DNA of 64,000 nucleotides from Paraburkholderia sp. LEh10 (GTDB lineage: Bacteria; Pseudomonadota; Gammaproteobacteria; Burkholderiales; Burkholderiaceae), in contig NZ_JAGIPX010000030.1 of NCBI RefSeq assembly GCF_017814945.1, forward strand, positions 31,373 through 95,372, given 5' to 3'. Positions 1 to 7,566 of the stretch are shown here, in pieces (position 1 is the stretch's first letter; every line of letters starts with the position of its first letter). A program made the translations under genes and the position numbers. Below the pieces are notes generated by a model. The model saw only the letters and a program-made list of their open reading frames with translations, did no database searches and was not told where the DNA came from.

Positions 1-232
1 TTTGATCGAGAATCTTTAAGAGAAGTCTCAATTTTCTGAGATATGAAGAATCTACATCTTTTCGATCTAGAACAAACCACGCAACGAACTGAGCGAACAC
101 CTTTGCGTTATTGAGACTCATTGTCGATTTACGCGATACGTCCGATGAATCTCAGCAACGGCCCTCGTATCTCGGAAAGACACGGACGACGCACCGCAAT
201 TCGCGATTCGCACCGTCGGCACGCGCCAATGC
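1..232. other. Gene-free left edge
   Basis: I see no convincing gene here. The first 70 bases are AT-rich compared with the rest of the window and hold a small inverted repeat, TCTCA at 26-30 and TGAGA at 37-41. This is the kind of sequence found in a promoter region of a gene beyond the left edge. The reading frames that cross this stretch are rich in Arg, Ser and Ala and match nothing I know. Confidence 0.4.
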
Positions 233-271
233 AAAAAGCCCGAAGCACCCGCATCGGGCGCTTCGGGCTTT
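233..271 (-). terminator. Intrinsic terminator of the Fae-AKR-ALDH-MFS operon
   Basis: A perfect 12-bp stem, aaagcccgaagc at 235-246 and gcttcgggcttt at 260-271, encloses a GC-rich loop. Read on the minus strand it ends in a run of T. It lies 33 bases past the stop codon of the MFS gene, which is the right place for the end of the four-gene minus-strand operon. Confidence 0.85.
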
Positions 272-303
272 AACCAAAGAAGGGAGTTGGGACTTGCGAG
301 CCG

Positions 304-1710
304 CTAGCGGCCGCTCGCCTGGTTCAATGTCAGATGCTTGGTTTCAGGCGCCCACGCAATCGACACGATCATGCCGACCAGCAGCACCGCCGACAAAGCG
401 AGCATCGTCGAATGGAAGCCGAGTTGCGCAATGCCGAGCGGCAGCAGGAACGTGCCGATAGCGGAACCGAGCCGGCTGCATGCGATAGCGAGTCCGACGC
501 CGCACGCGCGCACTTCCGTCGGGAAGCACTCGGGCGGAAACACGCCGACGAGATTCGAGAACGCCGACATCGTCAGCGTGAACACGGCAAACGCGGCGAT
601 CATCGCGAGTGTCGCCGACTCGGGCAGCACGCTCAACGCGAACAGCGACAGACACGTCACCGCAAACGAGCCGATCAGGAAGCGGCGGCGCGACAGCGCG
701 ATCGTCAGCCAGATGCCGAGCAGCGCGCCGAGCACCAGAAAGCCGTTGAGCAGGAAGTCCGCGCCCGAACCGTTGTCGAGATGAATCGCCTTGAGGATCG
801 ACGGCAGGAACGTGTAAATCGCGAAGTACGGAATCACGAGACACACGAAGAACGCACAGTTGAAAATCGTGCGACGGATCAGGTCGGGTTTGAACAGGCG
901 CGCAAAACCGCCGTGCGCGCCATGCGCGTGCTCATCGTGCGCGCCGTCGAGCGTGACGTTCGAGCCGAAGTACTTTAGAACGATGGCCTGCGCTTCAGCA
1001 ACACGTCCTTTGCCATGCAGCCAGCGCGGCGATTCCGGCGTGCCGATCCGCATGAACAACACGGCGAGCGCGGGCACGCCCGCCGATGCCAGCAGCCAGC
1101 GCCACGCATCGGGCGACGCATCCGCGTAGTGCATGCCGAGCACGTTGGCGACGACATAGCCGACGGTCCAGATCACGCTGAACGAGCCGAGCAGCGTGCC
1201 GCGATGCTTGCGCGGCGAGAACTCCGCGAGGATCGCGTGACCGACGGCGAAATCGCCGCCCATGCCGAAGCCGATCAGCACACGCAGCGCGCACAGCATC
1301 GCGGGCGACGCCACATAGAACTGCGCGAACGCCGCCAACGTGATGATCAGGAAGCTCAACAGGAAGATGCGCTGCCGTCCCATGCGGTCCGACAGCCAGC
1401 CGAACACGAGGCTGCCGGCAAAGATGCCCATCAGCGCCGAGCTGCCTATCATCCCTTGCCAGAACGCGTCGAGCGGCATCTGCTTGTTGAGCATCGCGAG
1501 CGCATAGCCGATCGTGCCGAGCGCGTAGCCTTCCGTGAAGTGCGCGCCGAACGTCAGTCCGGCGATCTTGATGTGAAATGCGTTGAGTGGGACGTCATCG
1601 AGCGAGACGGGGTTCGCGCGATTCGACAGTTCCGATTGGCCTGGCGCGTGTACGCGCGGGGATGACGAAGCGGGGCCGGACGGCCGTGCAAGCAGGTCTT
1701 GATCGCTCAA
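304..1710 (-). CDS. MFS transporter, sugar/aromatic-acid type
   Basis: This 468-residue inner-membrane permease of the major facilitator superfamily has about 12 membrane segments. The cytoplasmic loop 2-3 signature is GWLSDRMGRQR near residue 105, and an RWLHGKGR-like stretch precedes the central loop. That central loop is His-rich (EHAHGAHGG), which is unusual but short. The frame begins with TTG, and an AGGAG sits six bases upstream, so the TTG start is credible. It is the last gene of the operon with the Fae-like protein, aldo/keto reductase and aldehyde dehydrogenase, 98 bases after the dehydrogenase. It probably imports the substrate of that pathway or exports a product. The substrate cannot be read from sequence; relatives carry sugars, sugar acids, nicotinate or aromatic acids. 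Confidence 0.85.
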   Translation of the reverse strand: MSDQDLLARPSGPASSSPRVHAPGQSELSNRANPVSLDDVPLNAFHIKIAGLTFGAHFTEGYALGTIGYALAMLNKQMPLDAFWQGMIGSSALMGIFAGSLVFGWLSDRMGRQRIFLLSFLIITLAAFAQFYVASPAMLCALRVLIGFGMGGDFAVGHAILAEFSPRKHRGTLLGSFSVIWTVGYVVANVLGMHYADASPDAWRWLLASAGVPALAVLFMRIGTPESPRWLHGKGRVAEAQAIVLKYFGSNVTLDGAHDEHAHGAHGGFARLFKPDLIRRTIFNCAFFVCLVIPYFAIYTFLPSILKAIHLDNGSGADFLLNGFLVLGALLGIWLTIALSRRRFLIGSFAVTCLSLFALSVLPESATLAMIAAFAVFTLTMSAFSNLVGVFPPECFPTEVRACGVGLAIACSRLGSAIGTFLLPLGIAQLGFHSTMLALSAVLLVGMIVSIAWAPETKHLTLNQASGR

Positions 1711-1808
1711 GATGTCTCCTTTCCATTTTTTATCGCGCGTCCCGTGACTCGCGCCGGGACGCGCACTCCCTTGCTATCCGCCGCGCGTGGCGGACGAACC
1801 GCTGACGA

Positions 1809-3260
1809 CTAGCGGCCGAGACCGCCCATCATCATGTACTTCAGCTCGACGTACTCATCCATGCCGTACTTCGAGCCTTCGCGGCCGAGGCCCGACTGCT
1901 TGACGCCGCCAAACGGCGCGACTTCCGTCGAGATGATGCCTTCGTTGATGCCGACCATGCCGCTTTCCAGCGCTTCCGCGACGCGCCACGCACGGCCGAG
2001 ATCGCGCGTATAGAAGTACGCGGAAAGTCCGAACGGCGTATCGTTCGCGGCCTTGATCGCTTCGTCTTCCGTCTTGAAACGGAAGCATGCGGCGACGGGG
2101 CCGAAGGTTTCCTCGGCGGCGATTTGCATCGATTGCGTCGCGTCGATGAGCACCGTCGGCTCGTAGAACGTGCCGCCCAGCGCGTGACGCCTGCCGCCCG
2201 TCAGCGCCTTCGCGCCATGTTGCAACGCGTCCGCGATGTGAGCTTCAACTTTCGTCAAGGCGGCTTCATTGATCAGCGGACCTTGTTCGACGTCGCCCTT
2301 CAGCGCGTCACCGACACGCATCTCCTTCACGGCTTGCGTCAGCGCTTTTGTGAACGCATCGTAGATGCCGTCCTGCACATAGAAGCGGTTCACGCACACG
2401 CACGTCTGTCCCGTGTTGCGGAACTTCGACGCGATCGCGCCTTGCACGGCGGCATCGATGTCGGCGTCGTCGAACACGATGAACGGCGCGTTGCCGCCCA
2501 ATTCCAGCGACAGCTTCTTCAGCGTATCCGCCGACTGCTTTGCGAGCAGCTTGCCGACGCGCGTCGAGCCGGTGAACGACAGCTTGCGCACGACAGGCGA
2601 CTCCGTCAGCACGCCGCCGATCGCCACCGCATCGCCCGACACGATATTGAACACGCCTGCCGGAATACCCGCGCGCTCGGCGAGCACGGCTAGCGCGAAC
2701 GCGGACAACGGCGTCTCTTCCGAAGGCTTCAGCACCATCGTGCAGCCTGCCGCGATGGCAGGGCCGGCCTTGCGCGTGATCATCGCGAGCGGGAAGTTCC
2801 AGGGCGTGATCGCGGCGACCACGCCGACGGGTTCACGCGTCACGATGATCTTTGAAGCGGGCTTCGGACTCGGAATCACGTCGCCGTAGCTGCGCTTCGC
2901 CTCTTCCGCGAACCATTCGAAGAAGCTCGCCGCGTAGCCGACTTCGCCCTGCGCTTCGGCGAGCGGCTTGCCTTGCTCGCGCGTCAAAAGCTCAGCGAGC
3001 GCATCGCGATGCTCGATCATCAGCTCGCCCCAACGCTTCACGCGTGCGCCGCGCTCCTTGGCCGTCAGCGCGCGCCAGGCGGGAAAAGCGCGCTCGGCGG
3101 CGTCGATGGCCTGCGCCGTTTCCTGCGCGCCGCCCTTCGCGACGTTCGCGATCACCTCGCCCGTGGCCGGATTGCGAACGGCATACGTATTCGCGCTTTC
3201 ACACCACTTGCCGTTGATGTAGTGGCCTGTGCGCAGAAATTCGCTCATGTTGCCACTCAT
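1809..3260 (-). CDS. gabD: NAD(P)-dependent succinate-semialdehyde-type aldehyde dehydrogenase
   Basis: The 483-residue protein has the normal length and motifs of the GabD group of aldehyde dehydrogenases. PWNFPLAM is near residue 155, FTGSTRVGK near 230, the general base is in LELGGNAPF, and the catalytic cysteine is in GQTCVCVNR near residue 287. These enzymes oxidise succinate semialdehyde or related semialdehydes to the acid. The close relatives that oxidise 2-oxoglutarate semialdehyde in pentose and hydroxyproline pathways cannot be excluded. Its ATG overlaps the stop of the upstream aldo/keto reductase gene by four bases, so translation is probably coupled. A second in-frame ATG lies four codons further on. 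In this operon it may finish oxidation of an aldehyde handled by the Fae-like protein or the reductase. Confidence 0.85.
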   Translation of the reverse strand: MSGNMSEFLRTGHYINGKWCESANTYAVRNPATGEVIANVAKGGAQETAQAIDAAERAFPAWRALTAKERGARVKRWGELMIEHRDALAELLTREQGKPLAEAQGEVGYAASFFEWFAEEAKRSYGDVIPSPKPASKIIVTREPVGVVAAITPWNFPLAMITRKAGPAIAAGCTMVLKPSEETPLSAFALAVLAERAGIPAGVFNIVSGDAVAIGGVLTESPVVRKLSFTGSTRVGKLLAKQSADTLKKLSLELGGNAPFIVFDDADIDAAVQGAIASKFRNTGQTCVCVNRFYVQDGIYDAFTKALTQAVKEMRVGDALKGDVEQGPLINEAALTKVEAHIADALQHGAKALTGGRRHALGGTFYEPTVLIDATQSMQIAAEETFGPVAACFRFKTEDEAIKAANDTPFGLSAYFYTRDLGRAWRVAEALESGMVGINEGIISTEVAPFGGVKQSGLGREGSKYGMDEYVELKYMMMGGLGR

Positions 3261-4300
3261 GCCGCTTTACCCAGGCTGGACACATCGGCGAACACGCCTT
3301 GCGCCGGACGCGCTTCGCGCGCGATGCGCTTGCCCGCCGTGTAGTCGTTGATCAGATCGCACGGCGTGTAGTTGCGCTCCAGCTCGTGCAGTTCGTCCGC
3401 GTCGAACTTCGTGTCAAGCGCGGCCAATGCGCTGTCGAACTGCGCCGGCGAATCCGCGCCGACCAGCATGCTCGCGATGCCTTCGCGTTGCAGCACCCAC
3501 GCCTGCGCGATCTGCGCCGCCGACACGCCGCGCTTCGCCGCGACGCGCGCCACCGACGCCGCGATCTCGCGCGATGCCACGTCGCCGTACATTTGCGCGG
3601 TGAAGAAGTCGGTCTGATTGCGCGTCGATTGCAGATCGCTCGTCAGGAGACCGCGTGCGAGCGGGCTGAACACCGATACGCCGACACCCTGATCCTGGCA
3701 GTACGGAATCATTTCGCGCTCTTCCTCGCGATACGCGAGGTTCAGCTGCAGTTGCATGTTGATCGGCTTATGCCAGCCGTTGCGCTCGCAGACCTGCATG
3801 ATCTTCGCGAACTGCCACGTGTACATCGTCGATACGCCGATATAGCGCGCTTTGCCCGCGCGCACGATGTCGTTGAGCGCGCCCATCGTTTCCTCGACAG
3901 GCGTGTTGACGTCGAAGAAATGCAGCATGTAGATATCGACGTAATCCATGCCCAGACGCGTAAGCGACCCGTCGATGCCGTCCATGATGTGCTTGCGCGA
4001 GTGGCCGCCCGCGTTCTGATACGCGCCCATGTCGTAGCCGACCTTGGTCGTCACGACGATTTCCTCGCGGCGCGCGAGGCGCTTCAGGATGCGGCCGACC
4101 ACTTCTTCGCCGACGCCCGTCGAGTAGAAGTCCGCGAGGTCGATGAAGTTGACGCCGGCTTCGAGCGCGTGACGCACGATCGGCTCGCTTTGCGCTTCAT
4201 CGAAAATCCACGGCTTCCATTGCGGCGTGCCCATGTTCATCGTGCCGAGGCACAGACGCGAAACCTTCAGGCCCGACTGGCCGAGGCGAACGTATTCCAT
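3257..4300 (-). CDS. Aldo/keto reductase
   Basis: This is a 347-residue TIM-barrel NADPH-dependent oxidoreductase. The N-terminal strand MEYVRLGQSGLKVSRL is typical of the YajO/Tas-like branch. The catalytic set appears as DLADFYSTG (Asp, Tyr), a VVTTKVGY strand with Lys, and LHFFD with His. The frame is open further upstream, but the extra residues are low-complexity Arg/Ser. The ATG at 4300 has a GGAGAG ribosome site nine bases before it, so I start there. It follows the Fae-like gene by 31 bases and overlaps the dehydrogenase by four. It probably reduces or isomerises an aldehyde or ketose intermediate; the true substrate is unknown. Confidence 0.85.
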   Translation of the reverse strand: MEYVRLGQSGLKVSRLCLGTMNMGTPQWKPWIFDEAQSEPIVRHALEAGVNFIDLADFYSTGVGEEVVGRILKRLARREEIVVTTKVGYDMGAYQNAGGHSRKHIMDGIDGSLTRLGMDYVDIYMLHFFDVNTPVEETMGALNDIVRAGKARYIGVSTMYTWQFAKIMQVCERNGWHKPINMQLQLNLAYREEEREMIPYCQDQGVGVSVFSPLARGLLTSDLQSTRNQTDFFTAQMYGDVASREIAASVARVAAKRGVSAAQIAQAWVLQREGIASMLVGADSPAQFDSALAALDTKFDADELHELERNYTPCDLINDYTAGKRIAREARPAQGVFADVSSLGKAA

Positions 4301-4331
4301 TGCTTCTCTCCTGACTGTTGCCGCTGAGGGC

Positions 4332-4856
4332 TTAGCGCTGCTTCGGCGTGTAGAACGGGTTCGATACTTCGCGCGCGGCGGCGAACACTTCTTCCTTGTG
4401 CGGCAGGCCCTTGATCGCCGCGAGGATCGCGTTCTTGCAGGCGCGGTAGTTGTTCTCGAAGACGGCGTCGAGATCGTCGGTCTTCGGGTTGACCCAGTTC
4501 GCCGACACGACAACCCAGTCGTTTTCCGCTTCGGGCGGCAGCGTGCCGTTCTCCAGCGACTCGGCCACCGCCTTCGCGATGCCCGCCTGCGATGCGCCCC
4601 ACGTCGCGTTGCCGTGGAAGTCGCCTTCGATCTGCGCCTTGTTCACATAAAGCGTCAGCGGCTTGGTCGGCACGCCCGGACGCGCGATCACGACGAACGG
4701 CGCGTGGCCGGCGGAAGGCGTCGAAAGCGCGGTTGCGAAGGCCTGGCCAGCCGGGCCGTTGCGCGGGCCGACCAGCACGTTGATGTGCGCGAGGTTGACC
4801 CCCGGGCCTTCGAAACCTTCGCCGATATACAGTTGCTTTTCAGTGGTAGCGCTCAT
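4332..4856 (-). CDS. Formaldehyde-activating enzyme (Fae)-like protein
   Basis: The 174-residue protein aligns by eye along its full length with Fae, which condenses formaldehyde with tetrahydromethanopterin in methylotrophs. The shared pattern includes a GEGFEGPG-NLAHINVLVGPRNGP start, TLYVNKAQI in the middle, and a C-terminal NYRACKNAILAAIKGLP helix. The His proposed as catalytic in Fae is kept in LAHIN, but the acidic residue after it (AHID in the Methylorubrum enzyme, from memory) is Asn here. Start choice: the ATG at 4856 is where family similarity begins; upstream codons are low-complexity. It is the first gene of an operon with a reductase, an aldehyde dehydrogenase and an MFS carrier. 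No methanopterin-pathway gene is in the window. It could be a genuine formaldehyde enzyme or a paralogue acting on another aldehyde. Confidence 0.8.
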   Translation of the reverse strand: MSATTEKQLYIGEGFEGPGVNLAHINVLVGPRNGPAGQAFATALSTPSAGHAPFVVIARPGVPTKPLTLYVNKAQIEGDFHGNATWGASQAGIAKAVAESLENGTLPPEAENDWVVVSANWVNPKTDDLDAVFENNYRACKNAILAAIKGLPHKEEVFAAAREVSNPFYTPKQR

Positions 4857-4864
4857 TTGTCCCG

Positions 4865-4975
4865 TTCCATCAGGTTGATTTGGATGCGCTGATTGTGCTG
4901 GCCGAAAAGCTGGACGATGAAGCGATGTTTTTTGATCCGGGGTATGAGGCGCACTCAACTCCGGGTTTCCACTGA
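4865..4975 (+). pseudogene. Possible C-terminal gene relic
   Basis: One plus-strand frame, closed upstream by a stop at 4847-4849, reads as a natural-looking acidic/hydrophobic tail. It begins near FHQVDLDALIVLAEKL and ends in DPGYEAHSTPGFH followed by TGA. Its composition (Asp, Glu, Leu, few Arg/Ser) differs from the non-coding frames around it. There is no proper start codon and the upstream part is missing. I read it as the last ~36 codons of a deleted gene. I do not recognise the family. Confidence 0.3.
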
Positions 4976-5003
4976 CGAGCGGCTTCGGCAATCGGATCGC
5001 TGA

Positions 5004-5020
5004 GGTGAGCGTTTTCGGGA
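5004..5020 (+). repeat. Dispersed 17-bp motif, C variant
   Basis: GGTGAGCGTTTTCGGGA. An identical copy lies on the other strand at 48414-48430, and a one-base variant occurs at 5264-5280 and 48593-48609. All four copies are intergenic. Confidence 0.7.
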
Positions 5021-5263
5021 CGCGCGAAAGACGGCGTCAGAAGGGGCGCGGCGCGGGTCCACAACGACCTTCGAATACCGAGCACGCGCGTGCCGGACCG
5101 CGGGCGCGAACGCCATCCACGATTCCGGCCGCAAGCCGCAAACCGTTGCTGCACAAGGCTTTGAGGACACGTGCCGGGTCGGCGCGAAAGATTCTCGCCG
5201 TGCTTCGAGTGACGATCGGCAGGCGGCACGCCGCGCGCTTTCGAGCGAACCGCGCAGCGCAAA

Positions 5264-5280
5264 GGTGAGAGTTTTCGGGA
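5264..5280 (+). repeat. Dispersed 17-bp motif, A variant
   Basis: GGTGAGAGTTTTCGGGA, 260 bases after the C variant and in the same orientation. It is identical to the minus-strand copy at 48593-48609. The DNA between the paired copies (5021-5263) is GC-rich and I see no gene in it. Confidence 0.7.
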
Positions 5281-5358
5281 CCGCAGCAACGGTGCGCGCA
5301 TCAGGCGCGCATTGGCTCACTGTAACGGCTTGCCTGGCCGAACGTCGATACCGCTACG

Positions 5359-5400
5359 GGAAAGGGAAACGGAAAGGGAAACGGAAAGAGAAACGGAAAA
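5359..5400 (+). repeat. 12-bp tandem repeat, about 3.5 copies
   Basis: The unit GGAAAGGGAAAC occurs at 5359-5370 and 5371-5382, with GGAAAGAGAAAC at 5383-5394 and a partial copy to 5400. The tract is purine-only apart from one C per unit. It sits between the 17-bp motif pair and the end of the H-NS-like gene. I see no gene in 5281-5464. Confidence 0.8.
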
Positions 5401-5464
5401 AGCACGGCGGCGCGCCGTTAAATCGAACGCGCCCATCGGACATCGATGGGCGATCGCCCGGCGA

Positions 5465-5755
5465 TCATTCGCTGATCAGAAACTTGTCGCGATTCTTGCC
5501 CGTGAGCCATCCTGGTGCGCGGCCACGTCCGCTCCAGGTTTCGCCTGTCTTCGGGTTGCGGTACTTCGGCGGCAGCGCGGGCTTGCGCGGCACGCGCGGC
5601 TTGCTCGAAAAGCCGAGTTCTTCGGCCGTGATGCCGTAGTCGGCGATCTTCTGTTTGATATCAGCGATCGCCTGAGTCACTTCCTGCTCGCGCGCGACTT
5701 CCATCTCTTTCTGCAGTTTTTCGAGCTGGGCGGTCAGCTGTTTATATGTGGCCAT
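5465..5755 (-). CDS. H-NS family nucleoid-associated protein
   Basis: This 96-residue protein has an N-terminal coiled-coil oligomerisation region (residues 1-45, rich in Gln/Glu/Lys heptads). A short linker leads to the C-terminal DNA-binding domain with the family core YRNP-TGETWSGRGRAPGWL. GRGRAPGWL is the minor-groove hook of the BpH3/BprA type found in Burkholderiales. It silences AT-rich, often horizontally acquired DNA. The ribosome site GAAGGAG lies before the ATG at 5755. An inverted repeat just upstream may be an operator. It stands alone, with no operon partner. Confidence 0.9.
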   Translation of the reverse strand: MATYKQLTAQLEKLQKEMEVAREQEVTQAIADIKQKIADYGITAEELGFSSKPRVPRKPALPPKYRNPKTGETWSGRGRAPGWLTGKNRDKFLISE

Positions 5756-5778
5756 CGGGCAAAGTCTCCTTCGAAGCT

Positions 5779-5799
5779 GTACGGCAACTGTGACCGTAC
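5779..5799. promoter_or_regulatory. Inverted repeat upstream of the H-NS-like gene
   Basis: GTACGG at 5779-5784 and CCGTAC at 5794-5799 form exact arms around nine bases, 24 bases before the start codon of the H-NS-like gene. It could be an operator or a 5'-leader hairpin. Function is inferred from position only. Confidence 0.35.
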
Positions 5800-5956
5800 C
5801 AGACCTAAAAAGTGCCGGGTAGCAGCGCCGTGCTGTCAGAGATTCACGAGTGCCCGCGCCGTCGACGACGCTGCGGAGCAGTCGTCGATGCCGTCGCGAT
5901 GACAGCGCACTGGCCCGGAGATGTCGAACGAACCGGCGCGCGAAAGGCGATAGCGC

Positions 5957-6160
5957 TCAGCGCCTGTAACGAACTTCGATCGCGTGCAGTGCGTCGCTGA
6001 GCTTCTGAACACGCTTGACCTGCGACGGCAGCTGCGCGCCCAGCGACACCGACGCGATACGGTTGCGCCAGTATGACAGCGGAATCCCGTCGGCGACGGA
6101 GATGCGCGATATGACGCGTTCCAGGTGCTCGATGTCTCTCTCGATCTGCTCGTGATTCAT
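5957..6160 (-). CDS. Small hypothetical protein
   Basis: The 67-residue soluble protein begins MNHEQIERDIEHLERVIS and ends in a basic tail RVQKLSDALHAIEVRYRR. It is predicted to be mostly alpha-helical, with a possible short coiled coil at the N-terminus. I start at the ATG at 6160 because GGAAGG lies just upstream; 11 further codons are open. I do not recognise a named family. Neighbours are the H-NS-like gene downstream and a gene-free stretch upstream, so context does not help. Confidence 0.6.
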   Translation of the reverse strand: MNHEQIERDIEHLERVISRISVADGIPLSYWRNRIASVSLGAQLPSQVKRVQKLSDALHAIEVRYRR

Positions 6161-6547
6161 TGCCTTCCCCGTCGCCCCTTGCGAGGGCGTCATTTAATGG
6201 CACGAAATGCGCCGCGGGAAATCGGCTGCCGCTCTCTCTATGTTGTCTGTTGCCTGCATACCCTTCCCGGAATCGATCGACAGCGCTTTTAAAGCGAGCG
6301 CTGTCGCATTCGCTGTTCGACAATCTATACGAGGAAAGCGAAGCGTTCCGTTGGGCTCCGCACGGAAGCGCCGCGCGCGATGCGTCGGCGCAACGCGTGC
6401 ATCGGGTATCGGGTCACGCCGGCAAACGGTTGTGCGATGCATGCGAGAAAACTGCCCGCGTGCTGACGACCCAATGTGAATACGGCGAGAAATGGCTTCC
6501 CGGCACGGCGGGCGCGGGGCGCCTGGCGTCGCGGGCGAAGTGTCGGC
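6161..6547. other. Gene-free stretch
   Basis: No convincing gene. It holds one symmetrical element: CAGCGCT at 6281-6287 and AGCGCTG at 6297-6303, with CGCTTTTAAAGCG (a perfect 13-bp palindrome, 6284-6296) at its core. This may belong to a promoter region for the small minus-strand gene that starts at 6160. Confidence 0.4.
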
Positions 6548-6826
6548 TTACTTCGTGCGGCACGCGTACAGCAGGCTGCGCACGCCGTTGTCGGTGGTGA
6601 CGCGCAGCGTATCGAATGTGCCGCCGCACATCGCCTGCGCCTGCTGTTCGCAGTTGTCGGAACCGGCCGGGCATTGGACCAGCGTGGTAGGCCGGCCGTC
6701 CTTCGAGAACAGCGGCGGCGCGCTGCTGCATGCGGCAAGCCCGCCCGTCATCGCGACGACGGCGGCAAGGGACGCGCCGCGAACCCACCGCGTCGCGCGC
6801 ATCGCGGATGTTTGACTGCGTTTCAT
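6548..6826 (-). CDS. Small outer-envelope lipoprotein
   Basis: This 92-residue protein has a basic N-terminus, a hydrophobic stretch and a lipobox LAAC ending near residue 33, so the mature protein is about 60 residues with a lipidated Cys. The mature part has four further cysteines (QCPAG, DNCEQ, MCGG, YACRTK), suggesting two disulfides in the periplasm. An MKR start is followed in frame by MRA at residue 9; either could be used. The family has no known function. A second exported protein lies just upstream on the same strand. Confidence 0.7.
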   Translation of the reverse strand: MKRSQTSAMRATRWVRGASLAAVVAMTGGLAACSSAPPLFSKDGRPTTLVQCPAGSDNCEQQAQAMCGGTFDTLRVTTDNGVRSLLYACRTK

Positions 6827-6933
6827 CTAAAACCCCGTTGGCCACTTGTTTTTCGACGATCGCGATTGTGCCATGGCCGCCTTGCGTTGCGCTTATCGCG
6901 GTCTGCACGGCTTGCCGCGCATAGCCGGGTTGC

Positions 6934-7470
6934 CTATTGCGGCTTGCCGGGCTCCGCAAGCGTCTTGTAGGGCACGGGGCCGCGCGGGTTCGCGCCGATG
7001 CGCACGAACACCTGCTCGACATCCGGAATCGCTTCGAGCTGCTGCTGCAAAGCCTGTCTGTCGAACGATGCAGGCGCGCAGCCTTCCGCATAGACGAAGC
7101 GGCGTTGCACCGTGATCCACAGGCTCGTGCCGTCGAATGCATGCGGATTCATGAATCGCGTGTGAATCGCGTTGGCGATATCAGCGTCGTACATATACGA
7201 GTTCGGCTTGCTGCACTTGTGCGCGAGCCAGCAGGTCGTGCCCCGCTCCACGCGATAATGCGCGTCGTCCTCCATTTGCGCGCGCGTCATCATCGGGCCG
7301 AGCGGCACCGGGCAGTCGACGATCGCGTGCGAGAGCGTGAAAAACGGATCGTGGTACCAGTTGCGCAGTTCCGTCGCCGATACGGCCGCTGACGATGCTT
7401 GCTGCGCGCACAGCGCATCGAAAGCCGTGCTCGCAATGAACAGCATGAACCCTGCGATCCAGCGCGCCAT
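6934..7470 (-). CDS. Exported hypothetical protein, BON-like C-terminus
   Basis: The 178-residue protein has a cleavable signal peptide (hydrophobic residues 5-20, cleavage probably after ALCA). The middle contains three cysteines (VDCPV, TTCWLAHKC). The C-terminal 70 residues resemble a BON domain: an alpha-beta pattern ending in LEAIPDVEQVFVRI, as in proteins that bind phospholipid or ligand in the periplasm. The similarity is by eye and modest. It precedes the small lipoprotein gene on the same strand by about 107 bases, so the two may be co-transcribed. Confidence 0.6.
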   Translation of the reverse strand: MARWIAGFMLFIASTAFDALCAQQASSAAVSATELRNWYHDPFFTLSHAIVDCPVPLGPMMTRAQMEDDAHYRVERGTTCWLAHKCSKPNSYMYDADIANAIHTRFMNPHAFDGTSLWITVQRRFVYAEGCAPASFDRQALQQQLEAIPDVEQVFVRIGANPRGPVPYKTLAEPGKPQ

Positions 7471-7566
7471 ACCCGAGCCTCCTTCGCGTTCGCCTCGTTG
7501 CCGCCACCACGATCGTACTGCGCGATCACGCTTGCGGCGAGTCCGGCCGCCCGCCCGCGACGACGG

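Noticed and set aside
4870..5320. Two overlapping minus-strand frames between the Fae-like gene and the dispersed motif
   Set aside because: They are Arg/Ser-rich, without start signals or matches. The region is better explained as intergenic with repeats and a small plus-strand relic.
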